Shown in pieces: positions 7,400 through 8,992 of a DNA stretch of 8,992 nt. The position numbers and the translations under genes are program-made. The stretch's first letter is position 1; every line of letters begins with the position of its first letter. A model generated the notes under the pieces. That model worked only from the letters and a program-made list of their open reading frames with translations. It ran no database searches and had not been told where the DNA came from. Origin of the DNA: Candidatus Latescibacterota bacterium (GTDB lineage: Bacteria > Latescibacterota > UBA2968 > UBA8231); NCBI GenBank assembly GCA_022827165.1, contig JAJDTN010000251.1, forward strand, positions 1-8,992. The letters run 5' to 3'.

Positions 7400-8992
7400 T
7401 CAGTAGGCCAGTTCCACGACGCCCCGGCGCCGGCCGGTGCCGCCGTCGGCATGGACGCGCAGCTCGTAGAGGTAGAGGCCGGGCGGGACCGGGCGGCCGC
7501 TGCCGTCGAGACCGTCCCAGGCGGCGGTGAGGGTGCCGGCGCCGTGGTCCGCCTCCCAGGCCCGGACCAGGGGGCGGCCGTCGACGGCGAAGATGTCGAG
7601 GGTCAGCCGCGCCGGTTCCATGAGCTTGAGGAGGGTGAAGGTCAGCTCGAGGCGGTCGTTGACGCCGTCGGCGTTGGGGGTCGTCACCGGGCTGGCGGCC
7701 CTCAGGTTGGAGATCAGGGACAGGCCTCCCTCTGCCGCCCCGTGGCGCACCACCAGACCGCCTCCGGGCTCGCCGTCGATGTCGGCGGGACGGGCGACCT
7801 GGTAGGCCACCCTCGATTCCCCCTCCTCGGTGCGCCGGTCGAGGGCCTGCACCTCGAACCGCGTGCGCTCGTGGAAGACCGTGGCCGTGAACTCCACCTG
7901 AAGGAAGCTGCCGTCCTGCACCACCCGGCGGGGCAGGTTGACGGTGAAGCCGGTGCCCGGCTCGACCTCGATGAAGGGCAGCACCTCCAGGTCGTCGACG
8001 CGGATGCGCGTCACCTCGCCGATCTCGGCCGCCGTCCTCACCTGCAACTGCCGGAAGCCCGTGTCCCGGTGCGACTCGGAGCCGGTGCGGTCCAGGTGGA
8101 CCTGAAGGGAGAGGGTGAAGGGGGTCTCCACCCCGGCCCGCGCCTCCAGGGGCGAGATCTCGGCCGCCAGGTCCCGGGCGACCGGTGGATAGACGTACTC
8201 GAACCGCAGCTCCCGCAGGCCGGCGCCGGGTTCGGTCAGGGTGACGTGGAACTGCAGGTAGCGGTTCAGGGGCGGTGAGCGCACGAGTCCGTCGGTGACC
8301 GGCTCCCATGGGCTCCAGGCCGGGTTGAGCTCGACCGGCCCTCTATCCTCCGGCGGGGCGTTCTCCCAGCCCGCCTTGCTGTACTGGACCACGTCGCCGC
8401 CCTGGATCAGGTAGTAGAGGAGGGGGCTGCGGTCCGGCCCGGTGCGGGTGCGCACCACCACCGGCGCGGTGGAGACATCGCCGCCCTCGTAGAGCACGCG
8501 TCCCCACACCGGCTCCGGACGCCCGGCCCGCAGCGGCTGGGACTCGAACTCCCCCACGGGGAGCGTGCCGTCCGAGTAGACCTCCAACTCGGCGATCTCC
8601 CAGGCGCGGTCGACCTGCGGCTCCAGGGCGAGCACCCGCGCCTCGACGCTGCGGAAGCGTTTGTCCACCACGGGGGAGGTGTTCTCGTTGGGGGCCTTGA
8701 AGAACCTCACCCCGCGCGAGTCGGCCAGGGGGTCGAGGAATTGCGCCGCCGACAGGGTGAACTCCTGCAGGAAACGGTTGCGGTTGCCGAAGTCGAGGCG
8801 GGGGTGGAACCGGACGCGGTTGATGCGGAAGGTAGCCCCCAGGTCGACCCACAAGGTGGAGGACCGCACCACCCCCTCCTGCAGGTCGGGATCGAAGAAG
8901 GTGGTCGGATCGCCGTCGAAGAGCGCTTCGCCGCCGGGCAGCGGCGTGAGCCCCCTCTCCGGGTCCGAGTACAGCACCCGTCCGCCGCGCTC
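7400..8992 (-). CDS. Family A exported protein A1 (5' end beyond window): discoidin-like module with TPNADG/FlgD-like C-terminal domain
   Basis: The frame is open to the window edge (ERGGR precedes the first GTG at 8977), so 530 residues of the C-terminal part are visible and the true start and any signal peptide lie outside. The GTG at 8977 is probably an internal Val. Numbering from the edge, residues 6-140 are discoidin-like: ALFDGDPTTFFDPD (23-36), LWVDLGATFRINRVRFHPR (47-65) and the closing strand IAELEVYS (133-140). Residues 178-230 hold VVVRTRTGPDRSP, a W-x6-RGPV motif and WSPW, then SPPLNRYLQFHVTL (239-252) and a beta-rich stretch (265-400). The C-terminal domain (435-530) has TPNADGVND, IFAVDGRPLVR, WDGLDGSG and PPGLYLYELRV, ending VVELAY. 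Architecture and order match A3 closely and A2 with one module fewer. Likely a surface or secreted binding protein of unknown ligand, first visible gene of the coupled operon. Its stop abuts the A2 start. Confidence 0.85.
   Translation of the reverse strand, partial: ERGGRVLYSDPERGLTPLPGGEALFDGDPTTFFDPDLQEGVVRSSTLWVDLGATFRINRVRFHPRLDFGNRNRFLQEFTLSAAQFLDPLADSRGVRFFKAPNENTSPVVDKRFRSVEARVLALEPQVDRAWEIAELEVYSDGTLPVGEFESQPLRAGRPEPVWGRVLYEGGDVSTAPVVVRTRTGPDRSPLLYYLIQGGDVVQYSKAGWENAPPEDRGPVELNPAWSPWEPVTDGLVRSPPLNRYLQFHVTLTEPGAGLRELRFEYVYPPVARDLAAEISPLEARAGVETPFTLSLQVHLDRTGSESHRDTGFRQLQVRTAAEIGEVTRIRVDDLEVLPFIEVEPGTGFTVNLPRRVVQDGSFLQVEFTATVFHERTRFEVQALDRRTEEGESRVAYQVARPADIDGEPGGGLVVRHGAAEGGLSLISNLRAASPVTTPNADGVNDRLELTFTLLKLMEPARLTLDIFAVDGRPLVRAWEADHGAGTLTAAWDGLDGSGRPVPPGLYLYELRVHADGGTGRRRGVVELAY
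8306..8389 (-). repeat. W-x6-RGPV protein motif, copy in A1
   Basis: Residues 202-229 (numbered from the window edge) read VQYSKAGWENAPPEDRGPV and end in WSPW. It sits after the VRTRTGPD strand, the same place as the A3 copy and the third A2 copy. Its PPEDRG core is identical to the first copy in A2. Confidence 0.6.

Noticed and set aside
4910..8278. Very long open frame on the plus strand (over 1100 codons), with similar long plus-strand frames at 250-2277 and 2706-4979
   Set aside because: These are antisense shadows of the minus-strand genes in GC-rich DNA. Their translations are rich in Val, Gly, His, Gln and Arg in low-complexity order, show no domain motif or signal peptide, and lie opposite frames with clear conserved domains.
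4899..8309. Upstream extension of the B1 frame, which has no stop codon for about 3.4 kb and could suggest a 2047-residue fusion protein
   Set aside because: The upstream part overlaps A2 and A1 in another frame and translates to Arg/Pro/Gly-rich nonsense. A signal peptide begins exactly at 4898 next to the A2 stop, so the open stretch is a GC effect.
8975..8977. GTG as the start codon of A1
   Set aside because: The frame stays open to the edge, no signal peptide follows, and the residues from here on are already discoidin-like, so the codon is most likely internal.

Overview
This high-GC window (roughly 70% by eye) is almost wholly coding. It holds five consecutive genes on the minus strand, read from 8992 towards 1. 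Both outer genes run off the window. I recognise no named gene. Every gene whose start is visible begins with a Sec-type signal peptide, so the encoded set looks exported, to the periplasm, outer membrane or cell surface. The combination of F5/8-type C (discoidin)-like modules, TPNGDG/FlgD-like C-terminal domains and large beta-barrel-like proteins suggests a Gram-negative of the FCB superphylum. Among high-GC lineages of that group (Gemmatimonadota, Latescibacterota, Eisenbacteria and relatives) I cannot choose; this placement is inference.

Layout in transcription order. (1) 8992-7400: family A protein A1, 5' end missing, with a discoidin-like module, a middle beta region and a FlgD-like C-terminus. 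(2) 7399-4898: A2, complete, 833 aa, with two discoidin-like modules and the same C-terminus. (3) 4898-2166: family B protein B1, complete, 910 aa, a putative outer-membrane beta-barrel with a cluster of four calcium-loop-like motifs. (4) 2169-226: A3, complete, 647 aa, again discoidin-like plus a FlgD-like C-terminus. (5) 208 (or 226) to 1: B2, the first 69 codons of a protein whose N-terminus matches that of B1. The order is therefore A-A-B-A-B: two related protein families alternating in one transcript.

There are no intergenic gaps. Junctions are stop/start abutments (TGA|ATG), 1-nt overlaps (TGATG) or a 4-nt overlap (GTGA), which suggests a translationally coupled operon. I see no promoter, terminator, RNA gene, mobile element or CRISPR inside the window; the promoter should lie upstream of 8992. 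The simplest reading is that A proteins are secreted or surface-attached modular binding proteins and B proteins are their outer-membrane partners. The repeated A+B unit suggests cognate pairs. That functional statement is inference; the shared architecture and the repetition are visible directly.
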